DNA of 64,000 nt from positions 176,501 through 240,500 of the forward strand of contig NZ_WNJL01000030.1 of assembly GCF_010378095.1 (NCBI RefSeq). The letters run 5' to 3'. Made by a program: the position numbers and the translations under genes. Position 1 is the first letter of the stretch, and each line of letters starts with the position of its first letter. This document shows, piece by piece, positions 10,147 to 19,272 of this stretch. The notes beneath the pieces are model-generated. The model was not told the origin of the DNA, ran no database searches, and worked only from the letters and a program-made list of their open reading frames with translations. Source of the DNA: Acidithiobacillus ferrianus (GTDB taxonomy: Bacteria; Pseudomonadota; Gammaproteobacteria; Acidithiobacillales; Acidithiobacillaceae).

Positions 10147-10258
10147 GGCGACGCCAACCAGCCACACCCCGGCACCTGGATCGCCGGCTGCCGCTGCTCC
10201 CTTCCGGGCCTGACGGGGTTCACCAGTTACCACTGCGAGGGGACCGATCTTTGTCGCC
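10147..10258 (-). ncRNA. ffs: Signal recognition particle 4.5S RNA
   Basis: The minus strand contains the universally conserved SRP apical region GTCAGGCCCGGAAGG followed by GAGCAGC, and later GTGCCGGGGTGTGGCTGG, closely matching E. coli 4.5S RNA. The ends GGCGAC (10253-10258) and GTCGCC (10147-10152) pair to close the hairpin, giving about 112 nt. The position just upstream of dnaX is common in gammaproteobacteria. The exact ends are inferred from pairing. Confidence 0.93.
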
Positions 10259-10373
10259 ATAGAAAAACCTGAGACTGTCCGCTGATGGACGATGATTGGC
10301 GGAGGGGGTGGCACTCCACGACAGTCACGACACCACGGTGTAGGACGCCGCAAATCACCTGCTTTGGCTTTTT

Positions 10374-10417
10374 GCGCCTCTTCGCGGCGCCGGAACACTC
10401 CGGCCCAACGCTTGGGC
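10374..10417 (-). other. Three consecutive perfect hairpins upstream of ffs
   Basis: Read on the minus strand, three stem-loops lie end to end: GCCCAA/TTGGGC (10403-10417), CCGGA/TCCGG (10390-10403) and GCGCC/GGCGC (10374-10390). There is no U-run after them, so they do not look like a standard terminator for cheB. They sit at or just after the putative start of the ffs leader transcript. Function unknown; they could be a 5' structured leader, an RNA processing signal, or chance. Confidence 0.4.
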
Positions 10418-10419
10418 GG

Positions 10420-10449
10420 AGTATAGTGCGCTTCGCGTACGAATTTCAA
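10420..10449 (-). promoter_or_regulatory. Putative sigma-70 promoter for ffs-dnaX transcript
   Basis: Minus strand TTGAAA (10444-10449), an 18-bp spacer, and TATACT (10420-10425). It points towards ffs about 155 bp downstream. The region between cheB and ffs (10259-10506) contains no credible gene; besides this promoter it holds the three hairpins and a tRNA-Ser-like 3' fragment at 10297-10318. Confidence 0.5.
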
Positions 10450-10506
10450 CACGCCCTCCCCAAACGGCAGAGGAATCGTCCCCATTCGGGAAGCCCGATT
10501 CCGTGC

Positions 10507-11571
10507 TCACGCCGGTTCTCCTCCAGGGAGGAAACGGGGCAAACGCATCGCAATGCCCTGCAAGGGGACGACCTCATCCACCCCGCCCAAGCGAATGGCT
10601 TCTTTAGGCATGCCAAAAACCACACAACTGGCTTCATCCTGGGCCACGGTATGCGCGCCCGCGCGATGCATCTCCGCGAGCCCCTGCGCGCCATCATCCC
10701 CCATGCCGGTCATGATCACGCCCCAGGCATTGCGTCCCGCCGCCTGTGCCACGGAGCGAAAAAGCACGTCGACCGAAGGACGATGGTGTTTGACCAATGG
10801 ACCATCAAAAACCTGCACCACGAACTGGGCACCGCTGCGTATCAAGCGCATATGCTTGCCGCCAGGAGCGATCAGGGCGCGCCCCGGCAACACCCGGTCA
10901 CCATCTCGCGCTTCGCGGACCTCCAACGCGCTGATGGTGTTCAGGCGTTCGGCAAAAGCCGCGGTGAACTTTTCGGGCATGTGCTGGACAATCACCACAC
11001 CCGGGACGGTCACCGGCAAAGCGCGGAGTAACACTTCCAGCGCCTGGGTTCCACCGGTGGAGGTGCCGATGGCGATCACTTTTTCGGTGCTCTTCTGCAG
11101 TAACAAATCACGTGTGACCACCGCGACCGGCGCGGTACCCGCCGGCGCCGCCGGACGGAGGTTGCGCAGATTGGCCCGTGCCGCCGCTTTGATGGCCTGA
11201 ATGATCTCCTGCGCATCTTTCTGCAGGAAATCGCGCAGACCGGAATGGGGTTTCTGGATGATTTGCACGGCACCCGCGGACAGCGCGTCCAGCGTGATCT
11301 GCGCGCCGGACTCCGCCAGACTGGAGCAGATGATCACCGGTAAGGGGTGCTCCGCCATGATTTTGCGCAGGAAGGTCACCCCGTCCATGCGGGGCATTTC
11401 TATATCGAGAATCACCACATCCGGCCACTGCCGTTGCATGCGGTCCCAGGCAAAGAGGGGATCCTGGGCCGTCGCCAGCACCGCGATATCCGGATCCTGC
11501 ACCAACGCACTTTGCAGCACCTGTCGCACCACCGCGGAATCATCCACGATGAACACCTGTATTTTTTTCAT
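10507..11571 (-). CDS. cheB: Chemotaxis protein-glutamate methylesterase CheB
   Basis: Removes methyl groups from chemoreceptors (and deamidates glutamines) after phosphorylation by CheA. 354 residues. The receiver domain starts [14 protein letters not shown], with the phospho-acceptor near Asp56 in [13 protein letters not shown]. The esterase domain has IGTSTGG (catalytic serine), [11 protein letters not shown] (histidine), and [11 protein letters not shown] (aspartate). It is the last gene of the che operon, 31 bp after cheD. Confidence 0.97.
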   Translation of the reverse strand: MKKIQVFIVDDSAVVRQVLQSALVQDPDIAVLATAQDPLFAWDRMQRQWPDVVILDIEMPRMDGVTFLRKIMAEHPLPVIICSSLAESGAQITLDALSAGAVQIIQKPHSGLRDFLQKDAQEIIQAIKAAARANLRNLRPAAPAGTAPVAVVTRDLLLQKSTEKVIAIGTSTGGTQALEVLLRALPVTVPGVVIVQHMPEKFTAAFAERLNTISALEVREARDGDRVLPGRALIAPGGKHMRLIRSGAQFVVQVFDGPLVKHHRPSVDVLFRSVAQAAGRNAWGVIMTGMGDDGAQGLAEMHRAGAHTVAQDEASCVVFGMPKEAIRLGGVDEVVPLQGIAMRLPRFLPGGEPA

Positions 11572-11602
11572 GACAACCCTTTGGATAGAGGAGAAAACAT
11601 CA

Positions 11603-12130
11603 TCACTCCGCGCGGACGGATGCCCCGCGTCCGCTGAATTTCAAATACACCGCACCCGACCAGATCTCGAAATAGAGGTTGCGATGACCCTGCCCCCCCA
11701 GATGCGAGGCGGCGATACCGAAACCCGCCCGCTCCACCAACTGCCTTGCCGCCCGCACATTTTTGCGGGACACATTGTTCAATCCCTCCGTCGTGTCGCC
11801 GGCCCCCGCGAGGGTATCGCCGCCCGGCCGGCGAAACATGTTGCCGCCGCCGAAAATCTTGCAGGCATATTCCCTGGGATGGGTGCGTTGACGGCCTATC
11901 TCCTGCACCAGGGCGGCTACCGCCTCGTCGCCGTAGCGGCCATCCAGCGGCGTGGCCGGCGGGTGTAAACTGCTGCGGCTGGGCAGTAGAAAATGGCACA
12001 TGCCACCCACCTGAAGACGGGGATGCCAGAGGGTAATGGCGATGCAGGAACCGAGCAAGGTCCGGATACGCGTATCCCGACCTCCGAAATACCATTCTCC
12101 CGGCTGCAGAAAGATATCCACGATCCCCAT
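11603..12130 (-). CDS. cheD: Chemoreceptor glutamine deamidase CheD
   Basis: Deamidates receptor glutamines to methylatable glutamates. 175 residues. The catalytic cysteine is Cys29 in [11 protein letters not shown] and the histidine is His46 in GGMCHFLLP; both motifs are diagnostic. KIFGGGNMF and [18 protein letters not shown] segments ([14 protein letters not shown]) are also typical. CheD often partners CheC, but no cheC is present here. It lies 3 bp after cheR. Confidence 0.95.
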   Translation of the reverse strand: MGIVDIFLQPGEWYFGGRDTRIRTLLGSCIAITLWHPRLQVGGMCHFLLPSRSSLHPPATPLDGRYGDEAVAALVQEIGRQRTHPREYACKIFGGGNMFRRPGGDTLAGAGDTTEGLNNVSRKNVRAARQLVERAGFGIAASHLGGQGHRNLYFEIWSGAVYLKFSGRGASVRAE

Positions 12131-12133
12131 GTT

Positions 12134-12943
12134 TCAATCCTTCTGGTAGACGGCCGGCTGAACCAGTCGCAGTCCCCCGGCAATCCCGTTGAGGCTTTCC
12201 GAATGCCCCACGATAAAATATCCGCCGGGGCGCAAGCGTGCCAACAAACGCGAACAAATCGTCTTCTTCGCGGGAGGATCAAAATAGATCAGCACGTTGC
12301 GCAAAAATATCACATCAAAATCCCCCACGGAGGGCAGCGTGCTATTGAGATTGATCTGCGAAAAATGTATGGCTTTGCGCAAATCCGGCACGATGCTGAA
12401 GGATCCTTCCTGCGGACCCACACCGCGCAGACAGTAGTGCTTCAGATAGGCTTTGGGAATTTTCTCGGCACGTTCCAGGGGATAAATACCTCTCGCCGCG
12501 GAGGCCAGCACGCGGGTGCTCAGATCCGAGGCCAGGATCTCCCAGCCCCGCCCCCGGCGTTCGGCCAATACCATGGCGATGCTGTAGGGTTCCTCACCGG
12601 AGGAACAGGCGGCGCTCCAAATCCGCAAATCCACCTGTTTAGCCCGCTGCGGGATGATTTGTTCGCCGAGAAAGGCGAAGTGCTTGGCCTCCCGAAAGAA
12701 GTAGGTCTCATTGGTCGTGAGCAGATCGACGGCCTGCTGGCGTTCGGCGGCATCGGTATCGAGCAGACGCAAATAGGTATCATAGTCGCCACAATCCCGC
12801 ACCCGCAGACGTTTTCCCAGTCGCCCCACCACCAGCGGCTTTTTGGCCGGGCCGAGAGTAATGCCCGCTTCTTTCTGCAAGAAGGCCTGGATGCGCCGAT
12901 AGTCGGGATCGCTCAAGGGGCACACGGGGTTGATCGTTGCCAT
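12134..12943 (-). CDS. cheR: Chemotaxis protein methyltransferase CheR
   Basis: S-adenosylmethionine-dependent methylation of chemoreceptor glutamates. 269 residues with an N-terminal helical domain (DYRRIQAFLQKEAGI), the TTNETYFFRE motif, the SAM-binding SAACSSGEEPYSIAM, and RNVLIYFD. It starts 3 bp after cheW. Neither receptor in the operon ends in a recognisable CheR-tethering pentapeptide, so binding would have to be tether-independent. Confidence 0.97.
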   Translation of the reverse strand: MATINPVCPLSDPDYRRIQAFLQKEAGITLGPAKKPLVVGRLGKRLRVRDCGDYDTYLRLLDTDAAERQQAVDLLTTNETYFFREAKHFAFLGEQIIPQRAKQVDLRIWSAACSSGEEPYSIAMVLAERRGRGWEILASDLSTRVLASAARGIYPLERAEKIPKAYLKHYCLRGVGPQEGSFSIVPDLRKAIHFSQINLNSTLPSVGDFDVIFLRNVLIYFDPPAKKTICSRLLARLRPGGYFIVGHSESLNGIAGGLRLVQPAVYQKD

Positions 12944-12946
12944 GGG

Positions 12947-13462
12947 TCAGGTTCCGGTCATCACCGTGGCGAGCGCGGCCATCTCGTCCATGGAAAGCAC
13001 CCGGGCCATCTCCAGCAACACCATGAACTGGCCGCCCATCTTCCCCATGCCCCGGATGAACTCCGTGCGCAAACCCGCGCCAAACTGCGGCGTCGGCTCT
13101 ATCTGTTCCGCCGAAAACTCCAGCACCTCGTTGACAGCGTCCACGATGACCCCGAGGCGCTGTCGGGACTCCCCTTCCTGCAAATCCACGATAATGATGC
13201 AACTCCGTTTGTGCAGGGCCGTCGCCGGACGCCCGAAACGGCGCGCCATGTCGATGACCGGCACCACCTGACCACGCAGGTTGATCACCCCCACCACGAA
13301 ATCCGGCATCATCGGTATCTGGGTGGGGGCAAGATAGGCAAGGATCTCGCGCACTACCGTGATATCCACGCCAAAGGACTCCCCCTGCAACTGGACAATC
13401 AGATATTGCCCCGCCCAGCGTCCCACCTGGGCGGTACTCTCTCCTGCGGGCAGCATGTCCAT
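12947..13462 (-). CDS. cheW: Chemotaxis coupling protein CheW
   Basis: Adaptor joining receptors to CheA. The ATG at 13462 has a strong AGGAGG about 6 nt upstream and gives 171 residues; an upstream extension to 13594 overlaps the mcp gene and is rejected. The sequence has LQGESFGVDITVVREIL, GVINLRGQVVPVIDM and GVIVDAVNEVLEF, the standard CheW fold landmarks. Confidence 0.95.
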   Translation of the reverse strand: MDMLPAGESTAQVGRWAGQYLIVQLQGESFGVDITVVREILAYLAPTQIPMMPDFVVGVINLRGQVVPVIDMARRFGRPATALHKRSCIIIVDLQEGESRQRLGVIVDAVNEVLEFSAEQIEPTPQFGAGLRTEFIRGMGKMGGQFMVLLEMARVLSMDEMAALATVMTGT

Positions 13463-13472
13463 GAACGCCTCC

Positions 13473-15149
13473 TCAGAAGCGGACGAAGTCGTGACTGTCG
13501 GCACTGACGGGCAGCATGTCCTGTCCACGCCCCTTGAACGGCGCCACGGCCGCCGCCGCGCTTTTACGCGCACCCGCCTGGACGGGCACCGCACTCCCCG
13601 GCGCGCGCAAACGGAAGGTCGCCATCAACTGTTGCAGTTGTTCGGCCTGACCGCTCATCTCCTCCGCCGTCGCCGCCAGTTCTTCCGAGGCGGACGCATT
13701 TTGCTGAGTGACCTGATTGAGCTGTCCCACCGCCAGGTTGATCTGATCGATGCTGGCCGCCTGCTCGTTGGAAGCCGCGCTGATCTCCTGCACCAGATCA
13801 GAGGTTTTGCCGATCGCCGGAACCAGCGCGGTCAGCGCGCTTCCCGCCTGTTCCGCCACCCGCACGCTGTTGCCCGCCAGCGTACCGATTTCCTGGGCGG
13901 CCACCTGACTGCGCTCCGCCAGCTTACGGACCTCGGCGGCCACCACGGCGAAGCCTTTGCCATGCTCTCCGGCACGGGCCGCCTCGATCGCGGCATTGAG
14001 CGCCAGCATATTGGTTTGATAGGCAATATCGTCGATGATGCCGATCTTTTCGGCGATATTCTTCATCGCCTGCACCGTCCCGGCGACCGCTTCGCCACCC
14101 ATGCGCGCCTCTTTGGCCGCACCGGTCGCAATGTCATCGGTCACCCGCGCGTTCTCCGCATTCTGCTTGATGGAAGCCGCGGCCTCTTCCAGCGTGGCCG
14201 AGGTTTCCTCGACACTGGCCGCCTGCTCGGAGGCCGACTGGGAAAGAGACTGGGAAGTGGCGCTCACTTGCTCGGAGGCGCTGGACAGATTGTCCGCGGC
14301 GCCGCGTACCTCGCCTATCGTCTGCGTCAGACGCTCCACCATCGTCCCCAGCGCCGCCATCAAACGCCCCGTCTCGTCATGGGTGCGGGAAACTACCGAC
14401 ATCGAAAGATCCCCCTCCGCAACCCCTTCGGCGACGCCCACCGCCTCCGCCAGCGGACGCGTGATCGACCGGGTCATCCCCCAGGCGATGAGCACGGCGA
14501 ACAGGATGGCCAGCAGCGCAATGGCCAGGATCAGTTCCGTCACCAGTGCGACGCTTTTTTCATTGCTCTGTTTTATCGCGCGCAATGTGTCCGCTTCGTT
14601 ATCCAACAGCGACACATTGGCCTGATCCATGCTCCGCTCCGCGGAGACGACCACCTTTTTATAATACGCGTTGGCCTTTTCGAGACGCTGCGCCGTATCC
14701 TGGGTGTTTACCGGAATGGCGGCGATCGTGCTGAGATAGTTTTTCGCGGCCGTCCGGTATTGTTCGTATGCCCCATCGGCCCGCGCCAAGGCCTCCGCAC
14801 CACCCTGGCCAGTGACATGTATTTTCAGGTAGGCATAATACGGGAGTATTTTTGCGTTGATTTCATGGAGGTTTTGCAACTCCTTGTCGGCGCCGGATGG
14901 GAGGCCGTAAGCGAAGTTGGAATTGGCTTTGATCATCGCCACCTGAAAGCTTGCCTTCGCCTCTCCTATGGAGAGCATGGCGTCGTATGTTTTTCGGATA
15001 TTCGCGGGCACCTGTCCGGTGGCCTCCACGAGATCCGAATGTAGCTTTTCCACGCCAAACCAGCCCAGCGCCCCCAGTATCAGCAGCATGATGATCAGTA
15101 GAGAGAACGCCATACTGAGGCGCACAGCGATACGCATATTCCCGAACAT
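13473..15149 (-). CDS. Methyl-accepting chemotaxis protein, transmembrane
   Basis: Membrane chemoreceptor of 558 residues. Start at 15149 is supported by AAGGAGGG 5-12 nt upstream. Membrane segment 1 is about residues 11-30, a four-helix-type periplasmic sensor occupies about 31-200, membrane segment 2 about 205-225, then HAMP and the cytoplasmic coiled coil. The signalling tip [20 protein letters not shown] is clear near residues 376-395. The C-terminus ends [10 protein letters not shown], without the NWETF-type tether. The ligand is not predictable from sequence. Confidence 0.94.
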   Translation of the reverse strand: MFGNMRIAVRLSMAFSLLIIMLLILGALGWFGVEKLHSDLVEATGQVPANIRKTYDAMLSIGEAKASFQVAMIKANSNFAYGLPSGADKELQNLHEINAKILPYYAYLKIHVTGQGGAEALARADGAYEQYRTAAKNYLSTIAAIPVNTQDTAQRLEKANAYYKKVVVSAERSMDQANVSLLDNEADTLRAIKQSNEKSVALVTELILAIALLAILFAVLIAWGMTRSITRPLAEAVGVAEGVAEGDLSMSVVSRTHDETGRLMAALGTMVERLTQTIGEVRGAADNLSSASEQVSATSQSLSQSASEQAASVEETSATLEEAAASIKQNAENARVTDDIATGAAKEARMGGEAVAGTVQAMKNIAEKIGIIDDIAYQTNMLALNAAIEAARAGEHGKGFAVVAAEVRKLAERSQVAAQEIGTLAGNSVRVAEQAGSALTALVPAIGKTSDLVQEISAASNEQAASIDQINLAVGQLNQVTQQNASASEELAATAEEMSGQAEQLQQLMATFRLRAPGSAVPVQAGARKSAAAAVAPFKGRGQDMLPVSADSHDFVRF

Positions 15150-15169
15150 GATACCCTCCTTGGTATAAA

Positions 15170-17338
15170 TCAATGAATGTGTTTTGCGGAAACGTGGCCA
15201 TGAATCAGCGCCGAAATATCCAGAATGGGGGCGACGTCCCCATTGCCGAGAATGGTCACCGCCGATATCCCCGGCACCTGATCGAACAGCTTGCCGAGCG
15301 GCTTGATGACCGTCTGCTGATTACCGAGAATAGCCCCGACCACCATGCCGACCCGGTGTTGACCATGACGCACCACAATGACGTTGCGCCGCTTTCCCGC
15401 CTCGCCATCGATCCGAAAGACCCCCGCCAAATGCAGTAGCGGCAGGGGTTGATCGCGTAACTCCATATATCCGGGGACCCCCTGCCGTTCCGGGTATTCC
15501 AGGCACTCCTCCACGGATTCGGCGGGAATGACGAAGGTGTCCGTCGCCAGTTTGACGAGAAAACCGTCGATAATGGACAAGGTGAGCGGCAAACGAATGC
15601 GCATGGTGCTGCCGACATCGGGCGTGGAGTGGATTTCGATGCTGCCGCGGATGGCCTCGATATTTTGTCGCACCACGTCCATCCCGACCCCGCGTCCGGA
15701 GATGTCGCTGACCTGATCGGCGGTGGAAAATCCGGGCGCGAAGATCAAGGCGTAGATTTCTCGGTCACCGAGCGTCTGCTCGGAGGTAATCAGCCCCTTT
15801 TCCATGGCCTTGTTCAGAATTTTCTCGCGATTGAGCCCACCCCCGTCATCGCGCACCTCGATAATGATGCCGCCGGCGTCGTGGCAGGCGTGCAGATTGA
15901 TGCAACCCTGAACCGGTTTGCCGAGCGCGCGACGGCGCTCCGCGCTCTCTATGCCATGATCCATGGCATTCCGCACCAGATGCATGAGCGGATCGGTGAT
16001 TTTTTCCGCCATGCTCTTATCCAGTTCCGTCCCTTCGCCACTGATCTCCAGACGGATATCCTTGCCCAGGGTGCGTGCCATATCCCGCACCACGCGGGGG
16101 AAACGTTGAAACACTTCCGCCACATCGATCATGCGCAGATGCAGGGCGCCGTCGCGGATCTCCTCCACCAGGCGCGCCACATGAGCGGCGGATTCGACAC
16201 GGTCCTCGGCGCCGTCCTGCATCGCAAACAAACTGTTGGCGGCGCTCGCGATGACCAGTTCTCCGACCAGATTCACCAGATGGTCCAGATCGGCGGCGCG
16301 CACGCGCAACATCTGGCGTTCAGCCACTTGCTGCTCGCGCTGCTGCTGCTGTTTCTCCAGCGCGCCCTGGACGACGGGCTCCTGCACCATCTTTTGCGCA
16401 ATCAGGATCGCCCCCAAGGGCCGATGCTGACCATCCTGATTTCCCACGTCCTGCAAAGCGAGGGCCTTCTGCAGCTCCTCCTCCGTCAGCGATCCGACGG
16501 AGACGAGTATTTCCCCGAGATGCTGATCGGCTTCCGGGAGTTGCTGAATGAGCTGAAGATAGGCACCGATCTGGCTATGCGCGGGAAGGATGTGCACGGT
16601 GCTGGAGTCCTTCACGAAATCAAAGACATCAGCGATCTGTGACTTGTCGGCATCGCTCTTGAAACTGATTTCAAAGCCGAGATAACAGCTTTCGGCATCC
16701 ATCTGGGCGAGTGGGGGCAGGCTGTCGGTCAGGGTGACGAGTCCGACGATCTCGCCGATCTGTTCCAGGTAGCGCAAAAAAGACAGGGGATCCATGCCAT
16801 CCCGGAAGGTGTCCACCCCAAACCGGAGGGAGATGTGCCAGTTACCTGTTTTTACGGAACCGGGAGGGATGACTTCCGGACCCGGACGCGCTTCGCTCTT
16901 CAGGACTGACGCGGACATGGGGGCGGGAAGCGTCGTTCCGAGCGCTTCGGTGAGCGCGGTGAGCAAGCGGAGATCCTCCGCCAGAAAGCGCTCGTCCAAC
17001 GCCGCCCCCACCGAAATCTTGTCGAGATATTCCGCGATATGATCTCCGCAAGACAGCAACAGGGTGATGCGGGAGGGGGTCAGGTCGGTCGATCCGGCAC
17101 GAATGCGATCGAGCAGATTTTCCAGGCAGTGGGTAAAACGCACCACCTCTTCCAGACCAAAGAGTCCGGCGGACCCCTTGATGGTGTGCGCGGCGCGGAA
17201 CACGGCGTTGATGCGTTCAGGGTCCGCGCCGCTCTCCTCCATGAAGAGGAGCGCACTTTCCATGTCCTGCAGGAGATCCCGGCTTTCCTCGAAAAAAGTC
17301 TGCAACGCGGCTTCCATTTGCGGGTCGATGGAAATCAT
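15170..17338 (-). CDS. cheA: Chemotaxis histidine kinase CheA with a duplicated LGxIL insert
   Basis: Phosphorylates CheY and CheB in response to receptor state. 722 residues. The HPt domain has the phospho-histidine His51 in [14 protein letters not shown]. Dimerisation begins near residue 345. The ATPase shows [12 protein letters not shown] (N box), VRDDGGGL and [11 protein letters not shown], and a CheW-like domain ends the protein. Residues about 165-245 form an unnamed middle domain. Residues 273-330 hold two repeats, [10 protein letters not shown] and [10 protein letters not shown], resembling the MshEN/GspE N-terminal fold rather than the usual P2 domain. The ATG overlaps the STAS gene stop (ATGA). 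Confidence 0.96.
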   Translation of the reverse strand: MISIDPQMEAALQTFFEESRDLLQDMESALLFMEESGADPERINAVFRAAHTIKGSAGLFGLEEVVRFTHCLENLLDRIRAGSTDLTPSRITLLLSCGDHIAEYLDKISVGAALDERFLAEDLRLLTALTEALGTTLPAPMSASVLKSEARPGPEVIPPGSVKTGNWHISLRFGVDTFRDGMDPLSFLRYLEQIGEIVGLVTLTDSLPPLAQMDAESCYLGFEISFKSDADKSQIADVFDFVKDSSTVHILPAHSQIGAYLQLIQQLPEADQHLGEILVSVGSLTEEELQKALALQDVGNQDGQHRPLGAILIAQKMVQEPVVQGALEKQQQQREQQVAERQMLRVRAADLDHLVNLVGELVIASAANSLFAMQDGAEDRVESAAHVARLVEEIRDGALHLRMIDVAEVFQRFPRVVRDMARTLGKDIRLEISGEGTELDKSMAEKITDPLMHLVRNAMDHGIESAERRRALGKPVQGCINLHACHDAGGIIIEVRDDGGGLNREKILNKAMEKGLITSEQTLGDREIYALIFAPGFSTADQVSDISGRGVGMDVVRQNIEAIRGSIEIHSTPDVGSTMRIRLPLTLSIIDGFLVKLATDTFVIPAESVEECLEYPERQGVPGYMELRDQPLPLLHLAGVFRIDGEAGKRRNVIVVRHGQHRVGMVVGAILGNQQTVIKPLGKLFDQVPGISAVTILGNGDVAPILDISALIHGHVSAKHIH

Positions 17339-17667
17339 CCGGCCATCTCCTTGGTCAATAGAACGGGGTCGCCAAAATAGGGGGTGAGGCGGCAGAGCTG
17401 CATGGCGTTCAACACGGCCCGGGAATGCCCGCTCAGATGCAGCGCCACTCCCAGGCGAAGGGCCTCGGTCTTGGCGGCCATGAGCACTTGCAGGCCGGCG
17501 CCGTCCACTTCGGTGACCTCCTCCAACGCCAGCTCGACCTGGGGATTCTGCCGCAGCGCCGTCAGGAGACGCTCGCGCAGGGAAGCGGCGGCATAGATGT
17601 CGAGGTCGCCGGCCAGCCTGAGACGCGGAGTGGCGCCATTTTGCTCTTGCTGAATGTCCATGGTCAT
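17335..17667 (-). CDS. STAS-domain (anti-sigma antagonist-like) protein
   Basis: 110 residues of STAS fold: LRLAGDLDIYAAASLRERLL, then VELALEEVTEVDGAGLQVLM, where the serine usually phosphorylated in SpoIIAA is replaced by aspartate-glycine context (EVDGAGLQ). Stand-alone STAS proteins between cheY and cheA are known in some chemotaxis operons, where their role is not settled. The start overlaps the cheY stop by one base (TGATG) and the stop overlaps cheA, so it is tightly coupled to both. Confidence 0.87.
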   Translation of the reverse strand: MTMDIQQEQNGATPRLRLAGDLDIYAAASLRERLLTALRQNPQVELALEEVTEVDGAGLQVLMAAKTEALRLGVALHLSGHSRAVLNAMQLCRLTPYFGDPVLLTKEMAG

Positions 17668-18038
17668 CAGGGCAGAATCAGCTTGCCTACCGCCGCCAGC
17701 ATCTGCTGGGGCTGGAACGGCTTGACGACCCAGGCCTTGGCGCCCGCCGCCTGACCCTGGAGCTTCTTTTCTTCTTCGGCCTCGGTGGTCAGCATGATGA
17801 TCGGCGTAAATTTGTATTCCGCCTTCCGCTTGACCTCCTTCACAAAGGTGATGCCGTCCATATTGGGCATGTTCACATCGCTGACGATCAGGTGAACTTT
17901 GGCGGCAGATCCCAGCTTCGCCAGACCATCCACACCATCACAAGCCTCTATGACCTCATATCCGGCTCCCTTCAGGGCAATGCCGACCACTTGCCGCAAA
18001 GAGGCGGAATCATCTACTACCAGGATTGTCTTTGCCAT
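17667..18038 (-). CDS. cheY: Chemotaxis response regulator CheY
   Basis: Single receiver domain of 123 residues that, when phosphorylated by CheA, would signal to the flagellar motor. ILVVDDSASLRQVV contains the acidic pair, the phospho-acceptor is in LIVSDVNMPNMDG, the threonine in IIMLTTEAEEE, and the lysine in WVVKPFQPQQ. No output domain follows. It is the second gene of the operon. Confidence 0.95.
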   Translation of the reverse strand: MAKTILVVDDSASLRQVVGIALKGAGYEVIEACDGVDGLAKLGSAAKVHLIVSDVNMPNMDGITFVKEVKRKAEYKFTPIIMLTTEAEEEKKLQGQAAGAKAWVVKPFQPQQMLAAVGKLILP

Positions 18039-18068
18039 GACGCAAGCTCCTTGCCATCTATCTCGGAT

Positions 18069-19004
18069 TCAAAAAAAGGTGATTTCTGGATGGGCTTCAG
18101 GGACGGGACGGGTTTCGCCCCGATGAATGCAGTGTTCCTCGCGGGTGGTGTAGTTTCCGGTCAGTGCCTGTAACCAGTCCTCCACCCCCTGCGCGGGATC
18201 CTCCGCATTCAAATGCTCCGGCAAACCGCTCAGACCCGCCTCGACATGCGTCAACGTCTGACTGACCCGGTCCTGAAACTGCAACGCAATCAGTAATTGG
18301 TCCATCTCCTCGCCGATACCCTGCGCTTCGTTTTGCAGAATGTCGGCGGAGGTGGTGAGACGGCGGGTCATCTCCTGCAAGCGATGAAGCATGCTGCGAA
18401 TGGAGATCTCGGCGTGGGCCAGAAATTGGCGCTCCTGCTGAATGGCCTCCGCCGTCTGCTGCACGACCCCGCGAATGGAAGCGGTGATGGCTTTCACGTT
18501 TTCTCCCATTTTCTGGCTGGTTTCCTTGGAACGTGTGGACAGTTTGCGCACCTCGTCAGCGACCACGGCAAAACCCCGGCCGTGTTCTCCCGCGCGCGCC
18601 GCTTCAATAGCCGCATTGAGCGCGAGCAGCGTCGTCTGCGAGGCGATTTCGCCGACATCCTGTGCCATGCGTTCCAGGGTGTTCACTTGCTGCAGCAGCG
18701 CGGCAATCACTTTCTGTTGCGATTCATGCTGCTGCGTTGCCGCCGAAATATGCTCGAGCACGCCCAGCAGTTCGGTCTCGCTGGCGCTAAACAGGGCACT
18801 GACGTCCAGTTGTTCCGCGGTTTCCTCTTGGGCTGCCCCACGCGATGCCTGTACCGCTTTGCTGAGGCGCTGATGGAGGTTGGAGAAGCGGGCCATGATA
18901 TCCCCGATGGCATCTTCCATCTGTGTTCGCCCGGATTGCACCTGGGACACCAGAATCTGAATGGCTTGGGCGATTATCTCGGCAAAAGGCAGGGTATCCG
19001 TCAT
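18069..19004 (-). CDS. Soluble MCP-like signalling protein with CheZ-like DxxxQ helix
   Basis: First gene of the che operon. 311 residues with no membrane segment. The receptor signalling tip is present at about residues 115-155 ([20 protein letters not shown], then [15 protein letters not shown]). A later helix contains [15 protein letters not shown] (about 240-254), in which Asp245 and Gln249 match the DxxxQ spacing of the CheY phosphatase CheZ (FQDLTGQ). No periplasmic or obvious sensor domain is seen, so it may sense a cytoplasmic signal or serve as a phosphatase. The CheZ-like reading is inference from a short motif. Confidence 0.85.
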   Translation of the reverse strand: MTDTLPFAEIIAQAIQILVSQVQSGRTQMEDAIGDIMARFSNLHQRLSKAVQASRGAAQEETAEQLDVSALFSASETELLGVLEHISAATQQHESQQKVIAALLQQVNTLERMAQDVGEIASQTTLLALNAAIEAARAGEHGRGFAVVADEVRKLSTRSKETSQKMGENVKAITASIRGVVQQTAEAIQQERQFLAHAEISIRSMLHRLQEMTRRLTTSADILQNEAQGIGEEMDQLLIALQFQDRVSQTLTHVEAGLSGLPEHLNAEDPAQGVEDWLQALTGNYTTREEHCIHRGETRPVPEAHPEITFF

Positions 19005-19057
19005 GGTTCATCTCTATATATGATCAGCGGAGAATCAGTGATAAAAACACATCACTT

Positions 19058-19085
19058 ATTACGGCATGGACAAGGAAAAACTTTA
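19058..19085 (-). promoter_or_regulatory. Sigma-28 (FliA)-like promoter of the che operon
   Basis: Minus strand TAAAGTTT (19078-19085), a 12-bp spacer, and GCCGTAAT (19058-19065). The consensus is TAAAGTTT, 11 bp, GCCGATAA. The -35 is a perfect match and the GCCG core of the -10 is present. It lies about 55 bp before the first che gene. The rest of 19005-19272 holds only this and the terminator below. Confidence 0.65.
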
Positions 19086-19182
19086 GCTCACATGGAATTA
19101 GGATCATTCCTCATACCGATGAGCTAGTTAGCCGGATGAATTATGCGGGACACCGTCCGGGCGAGCGCCCTGACAACGAGAA

Positions 19183-19210
19183 AGGCATCCCGAACGCACG
19201 CGGAATGCCT
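19183..19210 (-). terminator. Probable terminator of the sor-sqr-DUF1641 operon
   Basis: A 10-bp stem with one wobble (AGGCATTCCG at 19201-19210 on the minus strand, CGGGATGCCT at 19183-19192) and an 8-nt loop, followed by the T-rich TTTCTCGTT. It lies about 60 bp after the DUF1641 stop codon and before the che promoter. Confidence 0.6.
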
Positions 19211-19272
19211 CTTCTTGGGGGTGATGAGGTACGTCTACGGCAAGATGGGCCGAGATACGTGGAATCTCCGAA

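Noticed and set aside
10124..10165. Upstream start for dnaX
   Set aside because: Would overlap the 4.5S RNA gene; [16 protein letters not shown] at 10123 is the family N-terminus.
10120..10485. 121-codon frame over ffs and its leader
   Set aside because: Coincides with the 4.5S RNA and hairpins; no protein-like features.
11993..13507. 504-codon open frame on the plus strand
   Set aside because: Antisense to cheD, cheR and cheW, which are clear; no recognisable domain.
13359..15044. 561-codon open frame on the plus strand
   Set aside because: Antisense to the transmembrane mcp and cheW genes, rich in Arg/His/Gly, no family motif; a shadow of G+C-rich coding sequence.
17335..17667. STAS protein as a SpoIIAA-type sigma regulator
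   Set aside because: No anti-sigma kinase or sigma factor is nearby, and the gene is locked between cheY and cheA, so a chemotaxis-linked role is more likely.
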